Part shown: positions 8,167 through 16,800 of the stretch, piece by piece
Layout: every line of letters begins with the position of its first letter
Numbering within the stretch: position 1 is the first letter of the stretch
From: an uncultured Alcaligenaceae bacterium
GTDB taxonomy: Bacteria; Pseudomonadota; Gammaproteobacteria; Burkholderiales; Burkholderiaceae_B
Assembly: GCA_937952975.1 (NCBI GenBank)
Contig: CALFXX010000155.1
Coordinates: 1-64,000, forward strand
DNA length: 64,000 nucleotides
Reading direction: 5' to 3'
Translations under genes and position numbers: made by a program
Notes under the pieces: model-generated
What the model saw: only the letters and a program-made list of their open reading frames with translations
Databases searched by the model: none
What the model was told of the DNA's origin: nothing

Positions 8167-9273
8167 TCAATAGTTAGTCTCAGACAACCCACCCCACACT
8201 GGCTGAGCCGGCACAAAATCCTTCAGCTTTTGCTTGGCCAATACATTTAAGTGCCACACCAACGCGATCGCCTGACCAGTCGGGTCGACTTGCGGAAACT
8301 TGTTGCTGCCAAAACGAATCGGTACAAGACGCGACGCTAATAATTTTTTATTGGCATCAAAGGCCAATTGCGCCACCGCGGCAACGCCTGCTAAGCCTTG
8401 CGTACTTAGTCCGCCAATACCCAGAAAATTTCCGATCGAGTAAAAAACAGGTCGTCCAGCAATGCACTCGGCGGCTCGCAGCACGTGGGGACCGTAGCCC
8501 ACGATGGCGTCAGCACCTGCCGCAATCGCAGCACGTGCAAACTCCCGCGAATCGCCTCGCGCTTCGCCCAAAAAGATCTCTGGCCCGACTGGCAGCTCAA
8601 TGTGTGCTTCGCCCTCGGCACCTGCGTGCATCGCAACGATGACCACGTCTGCCGCGCGCTTTGCATCAGCTATTAATTCAGCCATCGCATCTACTTCTTT
8701 GATGCTGTTCTGCATTGGATAAAACCCAACAGACACTAACGCAATTTTTATTGTCGCTAACTGAAAGACTTCAAACTGGCCACGGCGGTGGCCAGATCCA
8801 GCGACCCCTTGCTGACTTAAGTGATGAAGCGTGTCTGTCAGACCCGCAGCGCCGTAATCCAAACTGTGATTATTGGCCAAGGTGACAGCGTGAAAGCCAC
8901 TACTTTTTAACAATTGGGCCGTGGTAACCGGAAAGCGAAAGGCATACGACACCCCAGGTATGCTAGGCTTTGTGGCCTCAACCAGCTCGGTAATCGGCCC
9001 TTCTAAATTACCAAATAAGAACGAAGCCTGACGAACCTCTGGGCTCGTGTTCACCAGATGCGGCACCACGGCTTGCAGACTACGTGAATTGAACTCGTGA
9101 TCCTTAGAAAAAACCAGATCCCCGACCCCCGTAATGACCACTGAATCGGCGGGCAAAGTATCTATACGCTCCCCTTGGCAGTTCATCCATGTTGCAACAG
9201 CATTTGCCGGCGAAACAGCAAGCAGGCAAGAGAAGGAGACGAAACTGGCAAAGAGTCTAAAACAAATACGCAC
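8167..9273 (-). CDS. CapA family exported metallophosphatase-like protein
   Basis: This 368-residue protein starts with a signal peptide (about residues 1-25, cleaved near ANA). The CapA/PgsA signature follows: VVITGVGDLVFSKD (first metal site), FLFGNLEGPIT, VTLANNHSLDYG and VVIVAMHAGAEGE, then IVGYGPHVLRAAE and FYSIGNF near the C-terminus. This is the calcineurin-like fold found in poly-gamma-glutamate synthesis protein CapA. No capB/capC or other polymer genes are nearby, so a role in capsule synthesis is not supported; a stand-alone periplasmic hydrolase is a better guess. The leader contains a 12-bp inverted repeat (9286-9335). Confidence 0.85.
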   Translation of the reverse strand: MRICFRLFASFVSFSCLLAVSPANAVATWMNCQGERIDTLPADSVVITGVGDLVFSKDHEFNSRSLQAVVPHLVNTSPEVRQASFLFGNLEGPITELVEATKPSIPGVSYAFRFPVTTAQLLKSSGFHAVTLANNHSLDYGAAGLTDTLHHLSQQGVAGSGHRRGQFEVFQLATIKIALVSVGFYPMQNSIKEVDAMAELIADAKRAADVVIVAMHAGAEGEAHIELPVGPEIFLGEARGDSREFARAAIAAGADAIVGYGPHVLRAAECIAGRPVFYSIGNFLGIGGLSTQGLAGVAAVAQLAFDANKKLLASRLVPIRFGSNKFPQVDPTGQAIALVWHLNVLAKQKLKDFVPAQPVWGGLSETNY

Positions 9274-9285
9274 AGTCGAGAGAAA

Positions 9286-9335
9286 TCATTCAAAAATAAA
9301 GAATCATTCAACAAAGTACCATGATTTTTGAATGA
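9286..9335 (-). repeat. 12-bp inverted repeat in the leader of the CapA-like gene
   Basis: TCATTCAAAAAT (9286-9297) and ATTTTTGAATGA (9324-9335) are exact inverted repeats 26 bases apart. A third partial copy, TCATTCA, lies at 9304-9310. The element ends 13 bases before the CapA-like start codon on the minus strand, so it could be an operator or an mRNA hairpin over the ribosome site. No regulator is known. Confidence 0.5.
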
Positions 9336-9404
9336 CCTAGCTGAGTACCGACCGGTCTGAGACCTTTCGTTAGAACCAGCTTTCGCTGAAAAAAATCTAG
9401 CACT

Positions 9405-9455
9405 ACAAAAAAATATCCCGCCAATCGTTGCCAAGGCAACCATATGACGGGATAT
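9405..9455 (-). terminator. Intrinsic terminator of the peroxiredoxin gene
   Basis: Read on the minus strand, ATATCCCG (9455-9448) pairs with CGGGATAT (9420-9413), with an inner hairpin GTTGCC/GGCAAC (9427-9440), followed by a run of Ts (the A run at 9406-9413 on the plus strand). It lies about 50-100 bases after the peroxiredoxin stop codon and is a convincing Rho-independent terminator. Confidence 0.85.
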
Positions 9456-9506
9456 CGCTAGAACCTACATCACTGCTGCGCATCGCGCAGCGATAGCAAT
9501 AGTGAT

Positions 9507-10010
9507 TTAGATTGCTTTGAGCATCGAAGCGGCATCACTGACTTCAAACTTGCCAGGGCCTTCGTTATGAAGAACCTTAACTACGCCGTCAACAATGTAA
9601 GCAGCATAACGGTTTGAACGCACGCCCATACCACGAGCTGTCAAATCGAGCTCAAGGCCTAAAGCTTTAGTCCAGACCGCAGAGCCGTCAGCCAGCATAC
9701 GCACTTTGCCGCCAGTCTTTTGCTCACGACCCCAAGCACCCATGACAAACGCGTCATTGACCGCAACACACCACACTTCGTCAACGCCCTTGGCTTTGAT
9801 CGCGTCAATGTGCTCGACGTAGCCAGGAACGTGCTTAGCTGAACAAGTTGGCGTGAAGGCGCCAGGCAAAGCAAACATCAAAATCTTTTTGCCTTTCACC
9901 AAATCAGCAACCTGAAAGGCGTTAGGGCCTACGGTGCAACCAGCAGTTTCAGTTTCAATAAATTCTGTGAGGGTGGCATCGGGTACCCGATCGCCGACTT
10001 TGATCGTCAT
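9507..10010 (-). CDS. Peroxiredoxin, Prx5/glutaredoxin-type family
   Basis: This 167-residue thiol peroxidase has the Prx5 fold markers PGAFTPTCSAKH with peroxidatic Cys56, VWCVAVND (Cys81), and RSNRYAAYIVDG carrying the conserved arginine. Prx5 enzymes reduce H2O2 and organic hydroperoxides in the cytoplasm, drawing electrons from thioredoxin or glutaredoxin. No classical C-terminal resolving cysteine is present, so it is probably a one-cysteine or Cys25/Cys81-assisted type. The ATG is preceded by AGGAGAG. It is monocistronic, closed by a strong terminator, and followed upstream by a USP gene, which suggests a small stress-response neighbourhood. Confidence 0.92.
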   Translation of the reverse strand: MTIKVGDRVPDATLTEFIETETAGCTVGPNAFQVADLVKGKKILMFALPGAFTPTCSAKHVPGYVEHIDAIKAKGVDEVWCVAVNDAFVMGAWGREQKTGGKVRMLADGSAVWTKALGLELDLTARGMGVRSNRYAAYIVDGVVKVLHNEGPGKFEVSDAASMLKAI

Positions 10011-10153
10011 GTGCGCTCTCCTAGGGCATCACGGGCAGCGATGGCCACCGCAACTGATCCCAGCGTGTTGCTTATCATAAGCTACTATGCAAGCGACACA
10101 CTAGAACTATGCCTTTTACCCTATAGTGAATAGGGTTATAGCCCCGTGAACAC

Positions 10154-10621
10154 CTATTTTCTAGGCTCGTCTTTCACGCGGTAAACCAGCACCGGGTTAT
10201 GCGTCAGCGCCAGCACCTTAGTGGTCACGCTGCCTAGCAGTAGCTTAGAAAACCCACTGCGGCCATGACTCCCGATAAAAATCATGTCGCAGTGATAATC
10301 AAGCGCGCCCTGAACAATGCCATCGGCAATATTAAAGTTTGACACCGCGTGGGCACTTGACTTCACCCCGGCAGTATCAGCACGGTCAATAATAGCTTTC
10401 AAGTACTTTTGAGCTTGCTCGGCGTTTGCTTTTTCATAATCTTCATCGGTAAAAGCATAGGCCGCCGACATGCCGTCAAAGCCCATGGTGGCGGCAAAAG
10501 GCTGCGTGACATATAACGCCACGATTTCAGCGCCAGTTGATCGTGCGAACGAAATGCCCGCATTCGCGGACTGGGCAGACAGGGCCGAGCCATCGGTAGG
10601 AATCAGGATTTTCTTAAACAT
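10154..10621 (-). CDS. Universal stress protein (UspA family), likely FNR/Anr-controlled
   Basis: This 155-residue single USP domain runs from MFKKILIPTDGSALSAQSA to the ATP-binding motif GSHGRSGFSKLLLGSVTTKVL, which fits G-2x-G-9x-G-S/T, and ends VLVYRV. Unlike the USP at 370-822 it keeps the nucleotide-binding motif. GGAG lies 10 bases before the ATG. A perfect TTGAT-N4-ATCAA box at 10702-10715, about 80 bases upstream, points to oxygen-dependent activation by an FNR/Anr protein; such control of USPs is well known in Pseudomonas and Burkholderia. It acts in the cytoplasm under low oxygen or energy limitation (family inference). Confidence 0.92.
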   Translation of the reverse strand: MFKKILIPTDGSALSAQSANAGISFARSTGAEIVALYVTQPFAATMGFDGMSAAYAFTDEDYEKANAEQAQKYLKAIIDRADTAGVKSSAHAVSNFNIADGIVQGALDYHCDMIFIGSHGRSGFSKLLLGSVTTKVLALTHNPVLVYRVKDEPRK

Positions 10622-10701
10622 TGTGCACGCTCCATAACAAGGGTTCGAACACCTATCCTAGTCCCTTAACTCAACTTATTCCACTAGTGATTGATACGAT
10701 T

Positions 10702-10715
10702 TTGATCTTTATCAA
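10702..10715 (-). promoter_or_regulatory. FNR/Anr-type binding site
   Basis: TTGATCTTTATCAA is an exact match to the consensus TTGAT-N4-ATCAA. Its centre lies 87 bases before the start codon of the minus-strand USP gene. A class II arrangement (-41.5) would put the start of transcription near 10667 and the -10 hexamer near 10673-10678, where a weak TAAGTT is present. Confidence 0.75.
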
Positions 10716-10792
10716 GCTTTTAGCCGACAAAGAAGGCGCTGAGTGACACCCAATGTTCAGGCTCGTGGGCTTACGCAAAAGCGCAGGAACAC

Positions 10793-11137
10793 TTAAGAAT
10801 TACCAGTTGCGGCCCGATACAGCACTGTGCAGCGCGTACCCGAGCGACAGTAAGCCAGAACCGGCGCCGGCAACGTTTGGAGTAATTCAGCAAAGTGGGT
10901 GACATCGTCAGACGTCATCTGACCACTCACCACCGGCTGATAGGCCACACGCAGGCCAGCCGCGCGAGCCGCCTCGGACACCGCAGCCGAAGTCGGCTGA
11001 TTCGGGCCGTCTTCAAAATCTGGTCGATTAATAATGACACTTTTAAAACCAGCTGCGGCAACCGCAGCCATATCGTCGGGAGTCAACTGCGGTGCAACCG
11101 CAAAATCAGACGTCAAAGAATTAATTGGGGTGGCCAC
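10793..11137 (-). CDS. DUF442 / TIGR01244 phosphatase-like (beta-lactamase-hydrolase-like) protein
   Basis: The protein has about 114 residues and a dual-specificity-phosphatase-like fold: SDFAVAPQLTPDDMAAVAAAGFKSVIINRPD at the front and the C-x5-R loop CRSGTRC near the end. Stand-alone members and the BLH domain of persulfide dioxygenase fusions are linked to sulfur oxidation or H2S handling in other bacteria, but no such partner is visible here. I chose the GTG at 11137, which has AGGA at a 7-base spacing, over a TTG five codons further up without a ribosome site. Confidence 0.8.
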   Translation of the reverse strand: MATPINSLTSDFAVAPQLTPDDMAAVAAAGFKSVIINRPDFEDGPNQPTSAAVSEAARAAGLRVAYQPVVSGQMTSDDVTHFAELLQTLPAPVLAYCRSGTRCTVLYRAATGNS

Positions 11138-11485
11138 AGTGAAATCCTGCAAAAAGTGAAAAAAACTGTAAGGTTCGCGATAACGATAACGCCCTACCCT
11201 GACTTTTTCTATGAAATCAAAGATCGGCGCAACGCATAAAGGCTAGTATACGCAACGCAGCTACCCAAGTCACACAGCAGTCACGGTGTGGTCAGCCCTC
11301 CTCAGAACCCTCAACGTCGACAATCTCGAACCGATCGCCGGTCAGATAACCTGAATTTTGTCCTTTCCAAAAAGAACGGGGGTAGAAAGAATCAAAAAAT
11401 TCACCACACACGCAACAATCACTTGGTGCTGCCTAAATTTCAAGCGATACTCACACCGTTCAAGCCAATCTACCCGGAGACACTC

Positions 11486-12097
11486 ATGATTTTAGTTGGT
11501 CGTTACGCATCCCCTTTTGTTCGTCGTGTTGGCATTGTGCTGCATACACTTGGCACCCCTTTTGAACACAAAGGGCTTTCAACGGCCACCGATCTGGAAG
11601 CTATCAAGGGCTACAACCCAATCGCTCGAGTCCCAGCGCTCATGCTCGATAACGGCGAGACCTTGATGGAAAGCGCCGCCATCATCGACTCAATTCTTGA
11701 CATGACGCCTGGTCAAACGCTGCTACCTACAACGGGTGCCGCCCGCCGTCAGGTGCTGCAGCATTGCGCCATTATGTGCAGTGGATTAGACAAGGCTATT
11801 CAATATATCTACGAACCACGCCGTCGCCCAGCCGAAAAAGTACATCAACCGGTCTTAGATGGCTTAGCTGAGCAAGCCAGCGCCAGCTTGACCATGCTTG
11901 AAGCGTTAGCCGCAAAAGGTACCTTTAAAGGTGGTGCGCAGGCCAATCTAGCAGATATCACCGTTGCTGTCGGTTGGTTTTTTATGCATAAAAGCTTGCC
12001 CCAGATCGCTGATGCCAGCAAGTTTCCTAACTTAGTGGCGCTATCCGCTCGATGCGAGACATTGCCGGCCTTTCAAGCCTGTCAGCTTGAAGGCTAA
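11486..12097 (+). CDS. Glutathione S-transferase family protein
   Basis: The protein has 203 residues. The N-terminal thioredoxin-like domain has the opening MILVGRYASPFVRRVGIVLH, the cis-proline motif RVPAL at about 50-54 and the glutathione-contacting ESAAIIDSI. The alpha-helical C-terminal domain ends with an N-capping-box region (NLADITVAV). The start at 11486 has CCCGGAGA ahead of it. A frame open further upstream lacks family similarity. GSTs conjugate glutathione to electrophiles or act as thiol isomerases; substrate unknown. The MFS carrier gene follows 78 bases downstream and could share the transcript. Confidence 0.9.
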   Translation: MILVGRYASPFVRRVGIVLHTLGTPFEHKGLSTATDLEAIKGYNPIARVPALMLDNGETLMESAAIIDSILDMTPGQTLLPTTGAARRQVLQHCAIMCSGLDKAIQYIYEPRRRPAEKVHQPVLDGLAEQASASLTMLEALAAKGTFKGGAQANLADITVAVGWFFMHKSLPQIADASKFPNLVALSARCETLPAFQACQLEG

Positions 12098-12175
12098 TAG
12101 TCCTAAAGGTATCGCCTCGCACATGGGGCGAATCCTCCATGGCCCATCTTCACCTGCGCACTTGAAGCCCCAACG

Positions 12176-13384
12176 TTGAAAACTAAAATATTTCACGGTT
12201 GGTGGATGGTCGCGGGCTGTATGCTCGTCGCGATTGTGGCCTGGTCGTTCGCGCTCTACGGACCAAGCGTGTACATCAGCATGCTGAGCCACAACCATCA
12301 GTGGTCGATCGGGGTGATCTCTTCGGCGCTCACCCTATCCTTCTTAGTCAATGCAAGCGTGTTGAGTTTTGTGGGTAGCACCATTGCAAAATATGGCCCA
12401 CGCCCAGTCATGACCACGGGTGCCGCAGTGATGGCACTCGGGCTAGGTTGCCTGGGTCAAGTCACACAACTTTGGCAGGTCTACGCTGCCTTTGCCTGTA
12501 TGGGCTTAGGCTGGTCATGCCTATCAACCACTTCGATCACCGCGACGCTTGCTCCGTGGTTTGACAAACATCAAGGGCGCGCAGTTTCGACTGCCATGCT
12601 GGGCGCAAGTATCGGTGGCATCGTCGGCGTACCTCTACTGCTCACGCTTATCGGTTCGCTAGGTTTTTCTTTAGCGATGCTAGTGGTTGCATTGATTTTA
12701 TTAACAACCGTTTGGCCCTTGAGCTTTTTTGTCATGCGCCATCGACCCCAAGATCTAGGGCTACAACCTGACGGCGCTCTTGCCCAGCATTCACAAAACA
12801 AACCGGCTGATCGCGTCTGGACTCGTACCGAGGCCTTACAAACACGCGGCTTGCGCACTGTCATGCTGGCTTTTGGCCTCGCATTGTTGGTACAAATTGG
12901 TTTTCTAACGCACCAAGTGTCGTTACTGTTGCCTGCAATTGGACAGGCAGCGACCGCAGTCTGCGTGACGAGCGCCGCAATTCTTTCATTTGGGGGCAGG
13001 CTATTACTTGCACGGTTTTCTGACCGTTTAGATGTCAGAGTGATCGCGTGTGGGGTGCTGATACAAGCCACGCTTGGTTTAGCCATCGCCAGTATTTTTT
13101 CTGATCAGGCCTGGGCGCTTGTTGTTGGAGTGTTGTCCTACGGCATGACTGCCGGCAATACCACCACATTACCGCCCGTGATTGTGCGACGAGAATTCGG
13201 TGCGCTGTCGTTTGGTGCAGTGTTTGGCATTGCCGCCATGCTGATACAAATTATGTCAGCAATGGGGCCCGCCTTTTTTGGTGTCTTGCACGACCTGAGC
13301 GGCAGCTATCAATTACCGCTCGGCTTAGCCGCCTTGCTCAATATCGCGGCTGCAATCGTGATTATGGCTGGACGCAAAAAATAA
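12176..13384 (+). CDS. Major facilitator superfamily transporter
   Basis: This 402-residue, 12-helix carrier starts MKTKIFHGWWMVAGCML, the GWWMV opening of oxalate/formate- and monocarboxylate-type MFS proteins. Other features are the helix 4-5 region GLGWSCLSTTSITATLAPWF and a central cytoplasmic loop at about 195-220. The start is probably TTG at 12176; the only ATG nearby would cut into the first helix, and no strong ribosome site is visible. It lies behind the GST gene on the same strand and may export or import a small organic acid (inference). Confidence 0.85.
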   Translation: MKTKIFHGWWMVAGCMLVAIVAWSFALYGPSVYISMLSHNHQWSIGVISSALTLSFLVNASVLSFVGSTIAKYGPRPVMTTGAAVMALGLGCLGQVTQLWQVYAAFACMGLGWSCLSTTSITATLAPWFDKHQGRAVSTAMLGASIGGIVGVPLLLTLIGSLGFSLAMLVVALILLTTVWPLSFFVMRHRPQDLGLQPDGALAQHSQNKPADRVWTRTEALQTRGLRTVMLAFGLALLVQIGFLTHQVSLLLPAIGQAATAVCVTSAAILSFGGRLLLARFSDRLDVRVIACGVLIQATLGLAIASIFSDQAWALVVGVLSYGMTAGNTTTLPPVIVRREFGALSFGAVFGIAAMLIQIMSAMGPAFFGVLHDLSGSYQLPLGLAALLNIAAAIVIMAGRKK

Positions 13385-13421
13385 CCAATTAACACACTCG
13401 ACCAAGCCGTTTCAACGGTGT

Positions 13422-14216
13422 TCACCAAGGCATTTTTGAAATGATTGGGTTCATCCCAGTCTTTTTAATAATCGGCGCAGCCTTGTCTGAGGCCAAAAAC
13501 TCGATCAGTGCTTTGGCTGCCTTCATCTCTTGAGTCGTGCTTGTGATCCCTGCAGAGAAAGGGACCGTCTGTTGTACCTCTGCGGGGATTTCACCCAAAT
13601 ACTCTAAACCGTCGATAGAGAGCAACTCGCTGACCTGCTGGAACCCCAACTCGGCCTCGCCTCGTGCCACGACCGATCCCACACGCTCACTGTAAATCTT
13701 TTTTGCAGTAATTTTCATCTGCTCGGCGACGCCTAGCTTGGCGAACAGTTCGGTAGACAGATACGTACCACTCGCACTTGCTGAATAGGCTACCGACTTA
13801 GCCTGCAACAGCGCATTCTTCAGTGCGGCAACAGTACTGATATCAGGCTTTGGGGCCCCTTTTTTAACGACAGCGCCAATCGTCGAGTTTGCCAAATCCA
13901 CACGGGTGCCGTTCGTGACCGCACCCTGTTTAATAAAACCCTCTAAGGCCGGCCCCGCCAAAATCAAGATATCGAATTTTTCATTGCGACCCAAGCGGGT
14001 GGGTATCGAATCAGGTGCGGTTCCCATTGACGAACCGAACGATATCTTAACGGTATCGGTCGACTGCTTTTCGTACAACGGTACGAGCTCTTGAAATGCT
14101 GTGGCAAAGGCGCCCGAGGTAATCACGTGGATTTCAACGGCATAAGCGCCAACGCTGAAACCAAAAGCCAGCACAAGAGTTAACAAACTGCGTTGTAGAG
14201 TTGAAAAGGCTTTCAA
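13422..14216 (-). CDS. ModA-like periplasmic anion-binding protein
   Basis: This 264-residue protein has a signal peptide ending around AYA and the COG0725 layout: EIHVITSGAFATAFQELVPLYEK, FDILILAGPALEGFIKQG, and near the end FLASDKAAPIIKKTGMNPI. It should bind molybdate, tungstate or another oxyanion or small anion. I chose TTG at 14216, which has AGGAG 5 bases upstream; a TTG twelve codons earlier would give an odd N-terminus. No ABC permease or ATPase genes adjoin it, so it is an orphan receptor. It lies just downstream of arsJ on the same strand (125-base gap), so co-transcription with the arsenate genes is possible. Confidence 0.83.
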   Translation of the reverse strand: MKAFSTLQRSLLTLVLAFGFSVGAYAVEIHVITSGAFATAFQELVPLYEKQSTDTVKISFGSSMGTAPDSIPTRLGRNEKFDILILAGPALEGFIKQGAVTNGTRVDLANSTIGAVVKKGAPKPDISTVAALKNALLQAKSVAYSASASGTYLSTELFAKLGVAEQMKITAKKIYSERVGSVVARGEAELGFQQVSELLSIDGLEYLGEIPAEVQQTVPFSAGITSTTQEMKAAKALIEFLASDKAAPIIKKTGMNPIISKMPW

Positions 14217-14341
14217 GAGAGTGCTCCTGGATATTTTTTGTCTTAAGCTCAAACGACCAACCTAATCACAAGCCAGCTTGAATGCTGTTGTATTGAGCCC
14301 ATCTGAGCACCAATGATACCCAATCTCTGACCGAGGTGCGC

Positions 14342-15622
14342 CTACGAGCGTACCGTTGGCAGTAACTGAGTAATCAGCCAACACACAACCAACATCGCAG
14401 CCGACCCAAGCAAGGCATAGAGTAACCCGCCCCACTGATACAACAACCCTGAAAGCAATGTACCAATCAAGCGACCGAAGGCGTTCGCTGCATAATAAAA
14501 GCCTACATCCTCAGCTGCCTTCTCAGAACCTGCGTACGCCAAAATGAGATATGAGTGCACAGAAGAGTTCACTGCGAAGGCAAACCCAAATACACCCAGC
14601 CCGCCGACCACGACCCACTCTAAGTGCGGCGCTTTAAACAAGACGGCGAACACCAGCCCTATGGGCACGAGGGCTAACAGTAACGACCAAAGTCTTGCTG
14701 CGGGCACCTCGGCAGTTAAGCCATCATGACTGCGACGCACGAGCGAAGGTGCAAGTGCTTGAACCAACCCGTAGCCAATTGTCCACAAGGCCAAAAACCC
14801 GCCCACCATCGTGAACGTCCAACCAGACGCGTATAAAAATACCGGCACTCCAACCACAAACCATACATCGCGCGCGCCAAACAACATCACTCGAGCAGCC
14901 GCCAACAGATTGATCGCCCGACTTTTGGCAAATAATTCTTTGGCGGACTTTGATGCTTTGCTTTTACCCATCAGCGGCGGCAAACTGAGCACCACAGCCA
15001 CGAAAATGACAGCTAAGAGCCCCGCCATCGCCCACAGAGCGCCGCGAAACCCCAACAGATCAAGCAACAGGCCTCCAATAAAAAAACCAACCCCTTTCAT
15101 GGCGTTTTTGCTACCAGTAAACCAGGCTACCCATTTAAATAACTGCCCGCTGGCTTGGCTTGCCGTGATTTTGATGGCCGACTTGCTCGCCGTTTTTGTC
15201 AAATCTTTTGCGACGCCGCACACACCTTGCGCCCCAATCACCCACGCCACAGACATCGCAGCTGTCCAGTCTGGCGACAAAAACGATAACAATAAGAAAC
15301 CAAGAATTTGCGTAGACAGCCCAACCGTCAACATGCGCGTAATGCCGTAGCGCGTTGCAAGCCAGCCACCAATCAGGTTGGCCAACACCCCTGCAGCTTC
15401 ATACAACAAAAACAAAAACGCCAATGTGAAGGGCGAATAGCCTAAGCGATAAAAGTGCAACAACACCAACATCCGTAACGCGCCATCCGTGAGCGTAAAG
15501 CCCCAGTAAGCGGCGGTGACGATTCCGTAGTTTCTGGCAGCTGCGGGGCTTGCGGAGGCAGCCTTCGCATCCGCAGAATGACTGATTGGAGTTTCGCGTG
15601 ATACCTTGCTCACTTGAGTCAT
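14342..15622 (-). CDS. arsJ: ArsJ, efflux carrier for 1-arseno-3-phosphoglycerate
   Basis: This 426-residue, about 12-helix MFS protein has the ArsJ signature: NYGIVTAAYWGFTLTDGALRML, LLYEAAGVLANLIGGWLATRYG and GVAKDLTKTASKSAIK. ArsJ exports the unstable arseno-phosphoglycerate formed when glyceraldehyde-3-phosphate dehydrogenase uses arsenate in place of phosphate, and thereby confers arsenate resistance. The GAPDH gene lies directly upstream with 6 bases between, the known operon partner. No arsR, arsC or acr3 is visible around it. A serine/alanine-rich stretch of about 30 residues precedes the first helix. Confidence 0.93.
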   Translation of the reverse strand: MTQVSKVSRETPISHSADAKAASASPAAARNYGIVTAAYWGFTLTDGALRMLVLLHFYRLGYSPFTLAFLFLLYEAAGVLANLIGGWLATRYGITRMLTVGLSTQILGFLLLSFLSPDWTAAMSVAWVIGAQGVCGVAKDLTKTASKSAIKITASQASGQLFKWVAWFTGSKNAMKGVGFFIGGLLLDLLGFRGALWAMAGLLAVIFVAVVLSLPPLMGKSKASKSAKELFAKSRAINLLAAARVMLFGARDVWFVVGVPVFLYASGWTFTMVGGFLALWTIGYGLVQALAPSLVRRSHDGLTAEVPAARLWSLLLALVPIGLVFAVLFKAPHLEWVVVGGLGVFGFAFAVNSSVHSYLILAYAGSEKAAEDVGFYYAANAFGRLIGTLLSGLLYQWGGLLYALLGSAAMLVVCWLITQLLPTVRS

Positions 15623-15628
15623 CTGCGC

Positions 15629-16672
15629 CTAAATCCCCTGCCGTTGCATATGACAAGCCAAATCCACCATACGGCAGGCATAGCCCATTTCGTTGTCGTA
15701 CCAAGCATAGACTTTGAGCATTGTGCCGGCGGTCACCATTGTGGATAAGGCATCAACGATTGAGCTGCGCGTGTCGCGCGCATAGTCGGCGCTGACCAAG
15801 GGGCGAGTCTCGTAGCCCAAGATGCCCGCCAACGCGCCCTGTGCCGCCTGAGCAAACAAAGCGTTCACTTCTTGTGCGGTGGTTTCACGCTGCAATTCAA
15901 ACACACAGTCAGTCAACGAGGCATTTAAAACAGGCGCACGTACCGCATGACCATTTAGCTTACCTTTAAGCTCTGGATAGATGAGTGCAATCGCCGTCGC
16001 ACTACCAGTAGTGGTCGGCGCCAAACTTAACATCGCGCTACGTGCTCGACGCAGATCCTTATGCGGCGCATCCACCATTAAATTAGTGTTTGTCGGATCA
16101 TGAATGGTCGTGATCTGACCATGCCGAATGCCGATGGACTCGTGAATTACTTTAACGACCGGCGCTAAGCAGTTGGTGGTACAAGACGCAGCGGTCACGA
16201 TGGGGTGTTGGGCGGGGTCGTACAGGTGTTCGTTTACACCCACAACAATATTTAAAACATTACCTACCTTAACCGGCGCCGCAACAATCACACGCTTGGC
16301 GCCACGCTCAAGGTGCCCTTGCAAGGTTTCGGGAGTTAAAAACTTACCGGTGCACTCGAGCACCACCTCAACCCCAAGGTCACCCCAAGGGATTTCGGCT
16401 GCTGTTGGGTAAGAAGAAAACGATAGTGACCGATCGCTAATGCGTATCTGGTCTTCACCTTGCGCTTGAATATCGGCACGCCAGCGACCTTGCACGCTAT
16501 CGAATTCAAGCAAGTGCGCGGTTGCCAGCGCACCGCCTTTGATTTCATTTAAATGCACAACCTCAAGTCGGTTACTTGCACGTGGGTCATCAGCCTGCCG
16601 CTCTGCGGCACCCATCGCTGCGCGCAACGCTAAGCGTCCGATCCGCCCAAGACCGTTTATACCGACTTTCAT
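15629..16672 (-). CDS. Type I glyceraldehyde-3-phosphate dehydrogenase, arsenate-detoxification partner of ArsJ
   Basis: The protein has 347 residues: a Rossmann start (KVGINGLGRIGRLALR), the catalytic ASCTTNC motif with Cys164, and His191 in TTIHDPTNT. It ends with the usual YDNEMGYACRMVDLA. In the arsJ context it makes 1-arseno-3-phosphoglycerate from glyceraldehyde 3-phosphate, NAD+ and arsenate for export. It is the first gene of the pair; the 212 bases to the divergent slyX gene hold its promoter, with a 9-bp direct repeat (16768-16800). A housekeeping glycolytic role cannot be excluded but the coupling with arsJ argues against it. Confidence 0.93.
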   Translation of the reverse strand: MKVGINGLGRIGRLALRAAMGAAERQADDPRASNRLEVVHLNEIKGGALATAHLLEFDSVQGRWRADIQAQGEDQIRISDRSLSFSSYPTAAEIPWGDLGVEVVLECTGKFLTPETLQGHLERGAKRVIVAAPVKVGNVLNIVVGVNEHLYDPAQHPIVTAASCTTNCLAPVVKVIHESIGIRHGQITTIHDPTNTNLMVDAPHKDLRRARSAMLSLAPTTTGSATAIALIYPELKGKLNGHAVRAPVLNASLTDCVFELQRETTAQEVNALFAQAAQGALAGILGYETRPLVSADYARDTRSSIVDALSTMVTAGTMLKVYAWYDNEMGYACRMVDLACHMQRQGI

Positions 16673-16767
16673 CTAGTGCTCCAAGAGAGTCTTGCCCGCA
16701 CAGCCGAACAAGACATTTAGCGAAGTGATCTGCCTCAACTTCGCCAGTCAATCATTGAGTCTAGCGT

Positions 16768-16800
16768 TGAATATACGAGAGACTGTGAGTCTGAATATAC
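16768..16800. repeat. Direct repeat TGAATATAC in the GAPDH-ArsJ promoter region
   Basis: TGAATATAC occurs at 16768-16776 and 16792-16800, 24 bases apart start to start, each near a GAGTCT. The repeats lie about 100-130 bases upstream of the GAPDH start and about 90-115 before slyX. ArsR-type operators are often AT-rich with similar half-sites, so this is a candidate operator, unproven. Confidence 0.4.

Noticed and set aside
12571..13086. Minus-strand frame of 171 codons within the MFS gene
   Set aside because: It is antisense to a clear 12-helix carrier and its product is basic, low-complexity and without a family pattern.
14811..15350. Plus-strand frame of 179 codons within arsJ
   Set aside because: Threonine/asparagine-rich shadow of the arsJ gene with no ribosome site.
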